This document shows positions 16,767 to 25,731 of a DNA stretch of 64,000 bases, piece by piece (within the stretch, counting starts at the first letter, position 1; each line of letters opens with the position of its first letter). The notes below the pieces were generated by a model. The model was not told where the DNA came from, did not search any database, and saw only the letters and a program-made list of their open reading frames with translations. The DNA comes from Rhodopseudomonas palustris (GTDB lineage Bacteria > Pseudomonadota > Alphaproteobacteria > Rhizobiales > Xanthobacteraceae): positions 82,858 through 146,857 of the forward strand of contig NZ_QKQS01000023.1 of NCBI RefSeq assembly GCF_003226555.1, read 5' to 3'. A program made the position numbers and the translations under genes.

Positions 16767-17027
16767 TTACTGGCGCTCCGGATTGCGCATCATGTACTCG
16801 CCGAGATTGCGCTGAGCGCGATTCGCACGGGTGATGGCGTTGGAGCGCTGCACATCGCGGTCCTTGCGGCAGGCGACGTATTCGGTCGAGCCTGCAACCA
16901 CGCCGTTCTTCCGGCAATACGCATCGTCGTCCCCGAGATCGGCCGGCGCATCATTGCGGCTGGCGCAGCCGGCGAGTGCGACGGCGACGGCGAACAGGGC
17001 GAGCAGGCGTTTCGAGGTTGATGGCAT
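16767..17027 (-). CDS. Small lipoprotein, hypothetical
   Basis: An 86-residue protein with a lipoprotein signal peptide and lipobox LAGC (residues about 18-21). The mature part has a pair of cysteines (YCRKNG ... VACRKD) and a charged C-terminal half (RANRAQRNLGEYMMRNPERQ). GGGGA lies upstream of the ATG at 17027. Likely anchored in the envelope after lipidation; function unknown. Confidence 0.75.
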   Translation of the reverse strand: MPSTSKRLLALFAVAVALAGCASRNDAPADLGDDDAYCRKNGVVAGSTEYVACRKDRDVQRSNAITRANRAQRNLGEYMMRNPERQ

Positions 17028-17047
17028 CCAAGGTCCCCAGAGCACGG

Positions 17048-17145
17048 GTCATTCCGGGGCGCTCGCGAAGCGAGCGAACCCGGAATCTCGTGGCAACAAC
17101 GTCGGGATTCCGGGTTCGCGCGTGACACGCGCGCCCCGGAATGAC
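17048..17145. repeat. Dispersed palindromic repeat, GTCATTCCGGGG family, copy 2
   Basis: The outer arms GTCATTCCGGGGCGC (17048-17062) and GCGCCCCGGAATGAC (17131-17145) are perfect 15-base inverted repeats, with inner CCCGGAATC and GATTCCGGG arms. It lies in the gap between the lipoprotein and acyl-CoA synthetase genes. Confidence 0.88.
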
Positions 17146-17211
17146 GTTTTGTGGCTCTGTCTAACCCGAATTGCGGAGTTTGTAAGTCCGCAGTTCGCGC
17201 CCCTGCCCGGC

Positions 17212-19122
17212 TCAGCTATGGCTCTTCAGCGCCGACGAGATGTCGTCGAGCGCGGTCGGGTCTTCGATCGTGGCCGGCATCGTCCAGGCGTCGCCGTCGG
17301 CGATCTTCTTGATGGTGCCGCGCAGGATCTTGCCGGAGCGGGTCTTCGGCAGCCGTGGCACGGTGATCGCCAGCTTGAACGCCGCCACCGGGCCGAGCTT
17401 GTCGCGCACCAGCTTGACGATCTCCTTTTCGATCTCGGCCGGGTCGCGGGTGACGCCGGTCTTCAGCACGATCAGGCCGCACGGCACCTCGCCCTTGATC
17501 GGATCGTTGATGCCGAGCACGGCGCATTCGGCGACGTCCGGATGCGAGGCGAGGATCTCCTCCATGCCGCCGGTCGACAGCCGGTGGCCGGCGACGTTGA
17601 TGATGTCGTCGGTGCGGCCCATCACGAAGACGTAGCCGTCTTCATCGAGATATCCGGCGTCGGAGGTTTTGTAATAGCCGGGGAAGTCGGCGAAGTAGCT
17701 CTCGCGACAGCGGTCGTCCTGCTGCCACAGCGTCGGCAGGTTGCCGGGCGGCAGCGGCAGCTTGATGACGATCGAGCCCATAGTGCCGGCCGGTACCGGC
17801 TTGGCGCCTTCATCGACGACTTCGAGCTTGTAGCCGGGCATCGGTACCGTCGGCGAGCCGTGCTTGACCGGCAACAGGCCGAGGCCGACCGGATTGCCGG
17901 CGATGCACCAGCCGGTTTCGGTCTGCCACCAATGGTCGATTACCGGCACCTTGAGCTGCTGCTCGGCCCACTCCACCGTCGGCGGGTCGGCGCGTTCACC
18001 GGCCAGGAACAGGGTGCGGAATTTCGAGAGGTCGTACTTGCGGATAAAGTCGCCGTTGCCGTCTTCCTTGCGGATGGCGCGAAACGCGGTCGGGGCGGTG
18101 AACAGCGCCACCGCGCCGTGCTCGGCGATCACCCGCCAGAACGCGCCGGCGTCCGGCGTGCCGACCGGCTTGCCTTCGTACATGATCGAGGTCGCGCCGT
18201 GGATCAGCGGGCCGTAGATGATGTAGCTGTGGCCGACCACCCAGCCGATGTCTGAGGCGCACCACCACACCTCGCCGGGCTTCACGCCGTAGAGATTCTC
18301 CATCGACCATTTCAGCGCGACGAGGTGTCCGCCATTGTCGCGCACGACGCCTTTCGGCTTCCCGGTCGTGCCCGAGGTGTAGAGGATGTAGAGCGGATCG
18401 ATCGCATCGACCGCAACGCAGTCCGCCTTCTTGCCGGCCGCGAGCGCGTCGCTGCGCAGCTTGCCCCAGTCGTGATCGCGCCCGTCCTTCAACTCGCAGT
18501 CCTGCTGCGGCCGCTTCAGGATGATGCAGGCTTCCGGCTTGATCGAGGCGAGCTCGATCGCTTCATCCAGCAACGGCTTGTACTTGACGATGCGGCCCGG
18601 CTCGATGCCGCAGCTCGCCGACAGGATCAGCTTCGGCTTGGCGTCGTCGATGCGGGTGGCGAGTTCTTTCGCCGCGAAGCCGCCGAACACCACCGAATGC
18701 ACCGCGCCGATGCGGGCGCAGGCCAGCATCGCCACCATCGATTCCGGCACCATCGGCATATAGAGGATGACGCGGTCACCTTTCTGGACGCCGAAGTCCT
18801 GCATGATCGCGGCGAGCGCCTGCACTTCGCGCAGCATCTCGGCATAGGTGAATTTGGACGTCGTGCCGGTCAGCGGCGAGTCGTGGATCAGCGCGAGCTG
18901 ATCGGCACGGCCATTCGCGACGTGGCGGTCGAGCGCGTTGTAGCAGGTGTTGACCTTGGCACCGGGAAACCAGCGGCCGTACAGGCCGAGCGAGGGATCG
19001 AACACCTTGGTCGGCGGCTCGATCCAGTCGATTTCCTTCGCGACCTCTCCCCAGAACCCCTCCGGGTCGGCCAGCGAGCGGGCATGAACCTCGCGGTAAC
19101 GGCTTTTGTCATGGATGGTCAT
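17212..19122 (-). CDS. prpE: Propionyl-CoA/short-chain acyl-CoA synthetase
   Basis: A 636-residue AMP-forming synthetase of the Acs/PrpE type that activates acetate or propionate to the CoA thioester. It shows the P-loop YTSGTTGKPKGVV, the adenylate motif HWWQTETGW, and the C-terminal PKTRSGKILRG containing the catalytic lysine. That lysine context matches the sites that protein acetyltransferase Pat modifies in R. palustris acyl-CoA synthetases, so post-translational control is likely. Length and the N-terminal REVHARSLADPEGFW fit PrpE better than Acs; substrate specificity is not provable from sequence alone. Confidence 0.9.
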   Translation of the reverse strand: MTIHDKSRYREVHARSLADPEGFWGEVAKEIDWIEPPTKVFDPSLGLYGRWFPGAKVNTCYNALDRHVANGRADQLALIHDSPLTGTTSKFTYAEMLREVQALAAIMQDFGVQKGDRVILYMPMVPESMVAMLACARIGAVHSVVFGGFAAKELATRIDDAKPKLILSASCGIEPGRIVKYKPLLDEAIELASIKPEACIILKRPQQDCELKDGRDHDWGKLRSDALAAGKKADCVAVDAIDPLYILYTSGTTGKPKGVVRDNGGHLVALKWSMENLYGVKPGEVWWCASDIGWVVGHSYIIYGPLIHGATSIMYEGKPVGTPDAGAFWRVIAEHGAVALFTAPTAFRAIRKEDGNGDFIRKYDLSKFRTLFLAGERADPPTVEWAEQQLKVPVIDHWWQTETGWCIAGNPVGLGLLPVKHGSPTVPMPGYKLEVVDEGAKPVPAGTMGSIVIKLPLPPGNLPTLWQQDDRCRESYFADFPGYYKTSDAGYLDEDGYVFVMGRTDDIINVAGHRLSTGGMEEILASHPDVAECAVLGINDPIKGEVPCGLIVLKTGVTRDPAEIEKEIVKLVRDKLGPVAAFKLAITVPRLPKTRSGKILRGTIKKIADGDAWTMPATIEDPTALDDISSALKSHS

Positions 19123-19287
19123 GGCGTCACGCTCCCGTGGATCTCAGGCGGTTTGCCGCCATGTCCGGCTTTTAGGCGCGGCATGCAACCCCGCCTTTGT
19201 TCCTAATCAAGCCGCCCCCTGGTTTGGTCCGGCCCGGGCGGACATTGTGGCGAAGGCCGGCGGCTTGCAAGAGAGAACCAGCCGCGC

Positions 19288-20025
19288 CTAGCCGCCGGAC
19301 AACTGCCGCAGCCGCGCCTCGAGAGCGGCGCGCAGATCGTAGCCGGGGCGGCCGAAGCCGGTATCACGCACGGCCACGAACGCGGCATGCGCTTTCTTCA
19401 GCGCCCGCAGCGCCGCCGGCCTGCCGGCGCTGTCCAGCAGCGCCCGGCGGTACAGCGCGTCGATGCGTCGATCGAGATCGGCCAGCGCCGGATCGGCGCA
19501 GATCGCCTTGTTCACGGGCTTGCGGGCATGCCGGCAGTCGAAGCTGGGTTTGCCGGCGAGCGCCTGCTGCACCCCGGCACGCTCGACCTCCAGCGCCAGC
19601 GCCTTGTGATTGGCGCGCGCGGCGGCGTGATCGGGCTGCAGCTTCAGCGCCGCGGCGAAATCGGCCAGCGCCTTGCGCGCATCGCCCTTGCCGCGCCACA
19701 GCTCGCCGCGGGCGTTGAGCGCATCGGGCTGCTTCGGATCGACCCGCAGCGCGTCGTCGTAATCCTGGATCGCCCCGTCGATTTCACCGAGCCGGGCATG
19801 AGCAGCGGCGCGGGCCCGCAGCGCTTTGCAGCGGTCCTTCTTCTCGGTCTCGCGGCTGTCGATCACCTTGCTGCACAGCGCGATGGTACGGCGATCATCG
19901 GGCATGTTCGCCGCGGCCAGACACGCGCCCGGATCGGCGGTCGGATCGTCCAGCGGTTCGCCGCCGGTCGCAAACGCCGGGGAGGCGGCGATCAGTAAAC
20001 TCGCGGCAATCAAGAGAGAGCGCAT
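19288..20025 (-). CDS. Exported TPR protein with LprI-like domain
   Basis: A 245-residue protein with a signal peptide (MRSLLIAASLLIAASPAFA). Two to three TPR units cover about residues 60-150 (AHARLGEIDGAIQDYDDALR, then KGDARKALADFAAALKL). The C-terminal domain from about residue 165 has the cysteine pattern and ICADPALADLDRRIDALYRR segment of LprI-type lysozyme-inhibitor-like domains. Probably periplasmic. Its start at 20025 has only a weak Shine-Dalgarno. A role in protection of peptidoglycan is a guess from the family name. Confidence 0.78.
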   Translation of the reverse strand: MRSLLIAASLLIAASPAFATGGEPLDDPTADPGACLAAANMPDDRRTIALCSKVIDSRETEKKDRCKALRARAAAHARLGEIDGAIQDYDDALRVDPKQPDALNARGELWRGKGDARKALADFAAALKLQPDHAAARANHKALALEVERAGVQQALAGKPSFDCRHARKPVNKAICADPALADLDRRIDALYRRALLDSAGRPAALRALKKAHAAFVAVRDTGFGRPGYDLRAALEARLRQLSGG

Positions 20026-20105
20026 CGAAATGTCTCGTAGCAAACGGCCTCGGCGTATCGTCAGGCCCCAGTCCATTCTACAGCCGGGCTCTCAACGCTT
20101 TCAGC

Positions 20106-20224
20106 GTCATTGCGAGCGGAGCGAAGCAATCCAGAACCCGGTGCACAGAGCTGCTGGATTGCTTCGTCGCGGAGCCTGTGCTCGGACGGCGCGAAGCGCC
20201 GATCCGAGTGTTCCTCGCAATGAC
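20106..20224. repeat. Dispersed palindromic repeat, GTCATTGCGAG family
   Basis: The ends GTCATTGCGAG and CTCGCAATGAC are inverted repeats, with the inner arms AGCAATCCAG and CTGGATTGCT also complementary. This repeat type is common in Bradyrhizobium-related genomes. It lies between the LprI-like gene and the SDR gene. Confidence 0.85.
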
Positions 20225-20264
20225 GGCCTTGAGGCAAGCGCACCGCGCAATGAATCGCTGCTGC

Positions 20265-21068
20265 TCAATTCACCTTCAGCGTCAGGCCGCCGTCGACCAC
20301 CAGCTCGATGCCGGTGACGTATTTGGACTCGTCGCTGGCGAGAAATAGCGCGGCGTTGGCGACGTCCCAGGCTTCGCCCATGTGGCCCATCGGCACCTGC
20401 GCGTCGCGGGCGCGCCACATCGCATCGACATCGCCGCCCGAGTAGCTGGCGGCGAGACCGGCGGAGTGCGCCACCATCGGGGTCTTCATCAGCCCCGGCA
20501 GGATTGCGTTCACCCGGATGTGGTCCTTGGCGTACTCCACCGCGGTGTTGCGGGTCAGCGCGTTCATCGCCGCCTTGGAGGCGGCGTAACTGATGTAGGA
20601 GATGCCGAGATGACGGATCGAGGCGATCGACGAAATGTTGATGATCGATCCGCCGCCCTGACGCTGCATCACCGGAACGACGTACTTCATCGCCAGATAC
20701 GCGCTCTTCAGATTGATCGCGAACACCCGGTCCCAATCGGCTTCGGCGACGTCGACCACGCTTCCGGTCTCGGCGATGCCGACGTTGTTATCGAGCACGT
20801 CGATACCGTCCCACGCCTTGACGCAGGCCGTCACCATCGCCTCGACCTCGTCGGCGCGGCTGACGTCGGCGGCGAACGCGATGCCCCGTCCGCCCTCGGC
20901 CTTGATGATGTCGACGGTTTCCTCGGCGGCCTCGATATTGCGATCGACACAGAACACCTGCGCGCCTTCGCGCGCAAAGGTCACCGCAGTCGCCTTGCCA
21001 TTGCCCCAGCCGGGACCGATCGAACCGGCGCCGACCACCAGCGCAGTTTTGCCGTTCAGACGTTGCAT
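20265..21068 (-). CDS. SDR-family oxidoreductase
   Basis: A 267-residue classical short-chain dehydrogenase. The cofactor loop is the variant GAGSIGPGWGNG rather than the common TGxxxGIG, and NNVG replaces NNAG. The catalytic residues are the Ser in INISSIAS and YAASK. D41 in VFCVDRN favours NAD. The C-terminal VTGIELVVDGGLTL is standard. Substrate unknown; it is not obviously in an operon with its neighbours. Confidence 0.88.
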   Translation of the reverse strand: MQRLNGKTALVVGAGSIGPGWGNGKATAVTFAREGAQVFCVDRNIEAAEETVDIIKAEGGRGIAFAADVSRADEVEAMVTACVKAWDGIDVLDNNVGIAETGSVVDVAEADWDRVFAINLKSAYLAMKYVVPVMQRQGGGSIINISSIASIRHLGISYISYAASKAAMNALTRNTAVEYAKDHIRVNAILPGLMKTPMVAHSAGLAASYSGGDVDAMWRARDAQVPMGHMGEAWDVANAALFLASDESKYVTGIELVVDGGLTLKVN

Positions 21069-21160
21069 ACTTCTGGTTCCACTACACGTTTCGCCGGTCG
21101 CAGGCGCAGACCCGCGCCGACACGTGGCCGACCGGCGGCAGGACCCGCGACGAGGGGTGC

Positions 21161-22936
21161 TTACGGCGTCCCATGCGTGAGATCAAACACCTTCTTCTGG
21201 TGAGCGACGGCTTGCTTGGCGCTGACGCTCTGGGTGAGCAGGTCGAGCGAAGCCGCATCGTCGTCGGACACCGGCGTCAAAGCCTGATCGGTGTAGGCAT
21301 GACGCTGCGGATCGCGCGCGACACGAACGCCGATCACCGCCACTTTTGCGAATGCGGCCAGAATCGCGCCGGTCTTTCGTACGCTATCGGACGCGAAACG
21401 TGGCCAGAACAACAGCGCGCTCGGCGCGGTCAGGCCCGGCCTCCGCTCCGACGGATGCCGCTGCCGGAACAGGCCGCATTGCAGCGGATGCACGCCTTCC
21501 ACCCTCACGGCGGTCGAGAAGATCGCCAGCAGCTTGACCAGGCTGCTGATCTTGATGCCGGTGGCCGCCGCGCGTCGCAACAGCGTCTCGATATGGTCCG
21601 GCGTGTAGTAGCGGCTCCACGCCTCGCGATAGATCCCTTCCCATTCCGGCCGCGACATCAACGGATGCGCGGTGCAGACATGTTCGACGTCGTAGTTGTT
21701 GAGATCCGGATCCATCGCCACGCCGGCGCGCCACAGCGTCTGGTGATCCTCCGAGCCCGGCAGCGGCGTCAGGCAGAAGAACTCCATCACGTCGATCGGC
21801 AGTTCGCGCTTGATGATATCGATGTCGGCGCGGATCGACTCCGGCGTGTCGGCCGGAAAGCCGAGGATGTAGCCGGCCAGCGTGATGATGCCGTGGTCCT
21901 TCCAGGCCAGCAGCATCGCGCGATATTCAGTGATCTTGTTCTGCCGCTTGTTGGCGGTGATCAGGTTGGCCGGATTGATGTTCTCCAGCCCGATGAACAC
22001 CCGCGTCACGCCGGCGCGCTTGGACTTCTCGATGAAGCGCGGAATCTTGTGACACAGCGTATCGACCTGGATCATGAAGCCGAGCGGCAGCCCATCGGTC
22101 TCGCGGATCTTGATCAGCCGGTCGAGGATCGCCTCCCAATCCTTGTTGCGGGCGAAGTTGTCGTCGGTGATGAAGTACTTGCTGATCCCCTGCGCCCAAT
22201 TCCGGCGTACCATCGCCTCGATGTCGTCGGGGGTGCGGTAGCGCGATTTGCGGCCCTGCACGTTGATGATGGTGCAGAACGAGCACTGATAGGGACAGCC
22301 GCGGCCGGCATCGACGCTGGTCGACAGGCCGAGCGTCCGCTTCACCGTGGCGAGCGGCAGATACGGCGCCGGCACGCCTTCGAGCCCGGGCATATCGTTG
22401 AGGAAGTTGTAGACCGGCTGCAGCTGCCCGGCCGCGGCGTCCTGCAGGACGCCGTCGAACCGACCGCCCTCGGCCTCGCCGGCGAACATCGCGACCCCCA
22501 TGTCGCGACACTCGTCGAGCCCGATCGCCTTGCCGTCCAGCATCGACAAGCAGCCGGAGACGTGGAAGCCGCCCATCACCACCGGTACGCCACGGTCGCG
22601 GAACGGCCGGGCGATATCGAGCGCGCGCGGATACTGGTTGGACTGCACCCCGACCAGCGCAACCAGACCGAAGTTGCCGTTGCGGGCGAAGCGATCGAGC
22701 AGCGCCGGGATATCGATCCGGGTGTTGAATTCGTCCATCGCCTCGATCTCGAACTCGACATCCGCGCCGAGAACCTGGCGGGCGGCGACGTCGGTACCAA
22801 TGCCGTAGAGCGTGGCGAGTGAGTTCGAGGGGATGATGCCGCGCCACCAGCGCAGGACATAGCCGTCATCGTCGTAGTGCGACGGCTTGATCAGCAACAA
22901 GACGAATTTCCGTTTCGCGCGTGCGACCGGAACCAT
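21161..22936 (-). CDS. B12-binding-domain radical SAM protein
   Basis: A 591-residue protein. The N-terminal part (about 10-170) has a cobalamin-binding Rossmann-like layout (LVALVGVQSNQYPRALD, VVMGGFHVSGC). The radical SAM domain has CPYQCSFC, ligands for the 4Fe-4S cluster, around residue 210. FIGLENINPANL and LAGYILGFPADTPESI match later radical SAM motifs. The C-terminal 100 residues have no recognised domain. The ATG at 22936 follows GGAAAGG. Class B members methylate or rearrange unreactive carbons; the substrate here is unknown and the gene stands alone. Confidence 0.85.
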   Translation of the reverse strand: MVPVARAKRKFVLLLIKPSHYDDDGYVLRWWRGIIPSNSLATLYGIGTDVAARQVLGADVEFEIEAMDEFNTRIDIPALLDRFARNGNFGLVALVGVQSNQYPRALDIARPFRDRGVPVVMGGFHVSGCLSMLDGKAIGLDECRDMGVAMFAGEAEGGRFDGVLQDAAAGQLQPVYNFLNDMPGLEGVPAPYLPLATVKRTLGLSTSVDAGRGCPYQCSFCTIINVQGRKSRYRTPDDIEAMVRRNWAQGISKYFITDDNFARNKDWEAILDRLIKIRETDGLPLGFMIQVDTLCHKIPRFIEKSKRAGVTRVFIGLENINPANLITANKRQNKITEYRAMLLAWKDHGIITLAGYILGFPADTPESIRADIDIIKRELPIDVMEFFCLTPLPGSEDHQTLWRAGVAMDPDLNNYDVEHVCTAHPLMSRPEWEGIYREAWSRYYTPDHIETLLRRAAATGIKISSLVKLLAIFSTAVRVEGVHPLQCGLFRQRHPSERRPGLTAPSALLFWPRFASDSVRKTGAILAAFAKVAVIGVRVARDPQRHAYTDQALTPVSDDDAASLDLLTQSVSAKQAVAHQKKVFDLTHGTP

Positions 22937-23093
22937 TGGCGACACCTTTCCCTGGGACCGGCCGAACGCCCGTCGAGCGGACGATCTGCATTGCGGTGCA
23001 GTGTGCCCGTGCTTCGGCTGTGGCCGCAAGCGATTAATCGGGAGCGGCAGCGTGAACTTCAACCGGCAGCAATGCGCCGGGAGCCAGGACTCG

Positions 23094-23468
23094 CTATCCG
23101 TCGCAGCGACTGAGCGTGGTCGGCTGCGGGCCGATCGGATGACCGACGATGTCGGACAGAGTGCGGCAGGTTCCTTCGCTACACAGCCGCCACTCGCCGG
23201 CGAGCCCCGAATTGCCGAGCACGACGTTCGGCATCGGCGGCCGATGCGGGTGCCACTCGAACCAGCCGCCGACCAGCCTCGCCTCCGGCGCCGGTTCCAT
23301 GCCGGCACCGCTGCCCTTTACCCGCGCGGTGATCAGTTCGAGGCCCTGCGGGGTGATGGTCCAGTCCTCCTGCCACTCGACCTTTTCGATCGAATGGGTC
23401 CAGGCCAGCGTGAAGGCGGCGATCGCCAGCGTCTTCACCACGCCGGCGGAGGCGACGCACAGGCTCAT
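23094..23468 (-). CDS. DUF1850 protein, TRAP transporter accessory
   Basis: A 124-residue DUF1850-type protein with an N-terminal hydrophobic segment and conserved WQEDWTITPQGLELITARVKGSG region. Its ATG overlaps the TGA of the TRAP permease by four bases (ATGA), so the two are translationally coupled. DUF1850 genes commonly accompany TAXI-type TRAP systems, which supports an accessory role in transport. Confidence 0.85.
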   Translation of the reverse strand: MSLCVASAGVVKTLAIAAFTLAWTHSIEKVEWQEDWTITPQGLELITARVKGSGAGMEPAPEARLVGGWFEWHPHRPPMPNVVLGNSGLAGEWRLCSEGTCRTLSDIVGHPIGPQPTTLSRCDG

Positions 23469-25585
23469 GCCGCCGCCACCGCACGGCGCGGGCGCTGCCG
23501 CCATTGCCATGTCACGATCAGTGCCGCGACCACGAAACCAACATAGTCGCTGTAGGGAAACTCGCCGAGCAGGCAGACCGCGGCGGCGAACGCCACCAGT
23601 CGTTCAACCACCGTCATCCGCGTGAACAGGAAACCGATCGACACCATGCCGAACAGGCCGATCGCAATCAGCGCCTTCAGCGTGGCGTACAGCACGGCGC
23701 CGTAGAAGCCGAGCTCGGCCGCCATCGCGTCACCGGGCTGCAGCATCAAGGCCGGCGAGTACACCGCGATGAACGGAATGACGTAGCCGGCGAGCGCGAT
23801 CCGCATCGCCTCCCAGCCGATCTTGTCGGGCTTTTCGCGGGCGATCGGCGCAGCCGCCAGAGCCGCCAGCGCCACCGGCGGCGACAGGTCGGCCATGATC
23901 CCGTAGTAGAACGCGAACATGTGACTGACGATCAGCGGCACCCCGAGATTGGCGAGCGCCGGCGCCGCCAGCGCCGCGGTGATGATGTAGGTCGGGATCG
24001 TCGGAATGCCGGTGCCGAGCAGGATCGACAGCAGCATCGTCATCACCAGCGCCAGGAACAAGCTCTTCTCGCCGAGCCCGATCACCCAGGTGCCGAACAC
24101 GGTGCCGACGCCGGTCTGCGTCATCATGCCGATGATGGTGCCGACGATGGCGCAGGCCATGCCGACGGTGAGCGCCGATTTGGCGCTGTCGGCCAGCGAA
24201 TCCCGGCAGGCTTGCAGCGTGGCGCGGCCGCCGCGGGTGATCGCCGCGATCGCCACCAGCGCGGCGACGATGATCACGATCCGCATGATGTCGAGACCGT
24301 TGTGCGACACCGCGCCGACCACCAGGGCGAGCCCGATCCAGAATACGTAGCGCAGCGCCGCGTTGGAGAAACCGTGGACGATGCTGGCGCCGAGGATCAG
24401 CGCCACCGTGAGCGCCAGCCCCATCGAGCCGGCGTACAGCGGTGTGAAGCCCTCGAACAGCATGAACACCAGCGCCGCCAAGGGCAGGATCAAGTACCAG
24501 CGGTCGATCGCGGCGCGCAATGCGCTCGGGATCTCGGACGCCTTCATCCCGACCAGGCCGTGCTTGCCGGCCTCGAGGTGCACCATCCAGAACGCGGAGG
24601 CGAAATATAGGACCGCCGGAATCACCGCGGCCTTGACCACCACCGCGTAGTCGACGCCGAGGGTTTCGGCCATGATGAACGCGACCGCGCCCATCACCGG
24701 CGGCATGATCTGGCCGCCCATCGAGGCAGTGGCTTCGACGCCGGCCGCGAAGGCGCGGCGGTAGCCGAACTTGATCATCAGCGGAATGGTGAACTGCCCG
24801 ACGGTGACGACATTGGCGACGCCGGAGCCGGAAATCGTGCCCATCATGCCGGAGGCGAACACCGCGACCTTGGCGGGGCCGCCGCGGCTGCGGCCGAATA
24901 GGCCGAGTGAGACGTCGGTGAACAGCTGGATCATGCCGGCGCGTTCCAGGAACGAGCCGAACAGGATGAACAGGAAGATGTAGGTCGCCGATACGTAGAT
25001 CGGCACGCCGTAGAAGCCCTCGGTGCCGAACGACAGATGGGTGACGACCTGATCGAAATCGTAGCCGCGGTGATTGAACGGCGCCGGCAGATACTGGCCG
25101 AAGAACCAATACAGCAGACACACGCCGCACATGATCGGCAACGCCGAGCCCATCAACCGCCGCGTGCCTTCGAAGATCAGCACCGCCAGTAGCGTGCCGA
25201 CCGCAAGATCGAGGTGCGTCGGGTCGCCGTCGCGCTGGATCAGATCGGCATAGAAGATCCACTGATACAGGCCGCAGAAGAAGCCGAGCGCGCCGGTGAG
25301 CCAGGCGATGGTGCGGCCGAAATTGGTCCGCGCGGTGAAATTGCCGATCAGCCCGAAAGTGAGCAGCAGCAGGAAGCCGACATGGACGCCGCGCACCACC
25401 TGGCTCGGCAGCACGTTCCAGGCGGCGATGACGAGCTGGAAGCTGGCAAAGGCGATCGCCACCGCATAGGCCAGATAGCGCCAACCGCGCGGCCCGAACC
25501 CGGCGGGAAAGCCGTGCTCGAAATTGTCGAACTCGACCTTGACGGCTCCGGGAGCCGGTTCGACCGCAACCTCAGCCTTCAACAT
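23465..25585 (-). CDS. TRAP transporter fused permease (DctQM-type, TAXI)
   Basis: A 706-residue integral membrane protein that fuses the small four-helix and large twelve-helix TRAP permease subunits. Motifs such as GSGVANVVTVGQFTIPLMIKFG and GLGTGIPTIP-like loops (LLGTGIPTIPTYI) mark the DctM family. It uses an ion gradient to import the ligand delivered by the TAXI binding protein encoded upstream at 25732. The order is binding protein, permease, DUF1850. The ligand is not predictable; many TAXI systems take up carboxylates. Confidence 0.93.
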   Translation of the reverse strand: MLKAEVAVEPAPGAVKVEFDNFEHGFPAGFGPRGWRYLAYAVAIAFASFQLVIAAWNVLPSQVVRGVHVGFLLLLTFGLIGNFTARTNFGRTIAWLTGALGFFCGLYQWIFYADLIQRDGDPTHLDLAVGTLLAVLIFEGTRRLMGSALPIMCGVCLLYWFFGQYLPAPFNHRGYDFDQVVTHLSFGTEGFYGVPIYVSATYIFLFILFGSFLERAGMIQLFTDVSLGLFGRSRGGPAKVAVFASGMMGTISGSGVANVVTVGQFTIPLMIKFGYRRAFAAGVEATASMGGQIMPPVMGAVAFIMAETLGVDYAVVVKAAVIPAVLYFASAFWMVHLEAGKHGLVGMKASEIPSALRAAIDRWYLILPLAALVFMLFEGFTPLYAGSMGLALTVALILGASIVHGFSNAALRYVFWIGLALVVGAVSHNGLDIMRIVIIVAALVAIAAITRGGRATLQACRDSLADSAKSALTVGMACAIVGTIIGMMTQTGVGTVFGTWVIGLGEKSLFLALVMTMLLSILLGTGIPTIPTYIITAALAAPALANLGVPLIVSHMFAFYYGIMADLSPPVALAALAAAPIAREKPDKIGWEAMRIALAGYVIPFIAVYSPALMLQPGDAMAAELGFYGAVLYATLKALIAIGLFGMVSIGFLFTRMTVVERLVAFAAAVCLLGEFPYSDYVGFVVAALIVTWQWRQRPRRAVAAA

Positions 25586-25634
25586 CGATGACCGTTTCCG
25601 CCGCGTGGTTTGTTATGGGTTTGTTATTTTGAAC

Positions 25635-25711
25635 GTCATGCGCGGGCTTGACCCGCGCATCCATCGCTCTTGCCAAGAAAGATGGATGGCCGGGTCGAGC
25701 CCGGCCATGAC
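25635..25711. repeat. Dispersed palindromic repeat, GTCATGCGCGGGCTTG family
   Basis: GTCATG and CATGAC close the element; inside, CCGGGTCGAGCCCGG and GCGGGCTTGACCCGC each form hairpins and CATCCATC/GATGGATG pair across the centre. It lies between the TAXI binding-protein gene and the TRAP permease gene, where it may uncouple their expression levels. Confidence 0.8.
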
Positions 25712-25731
25712 ACCTTCATTGCGGGTCGCGC

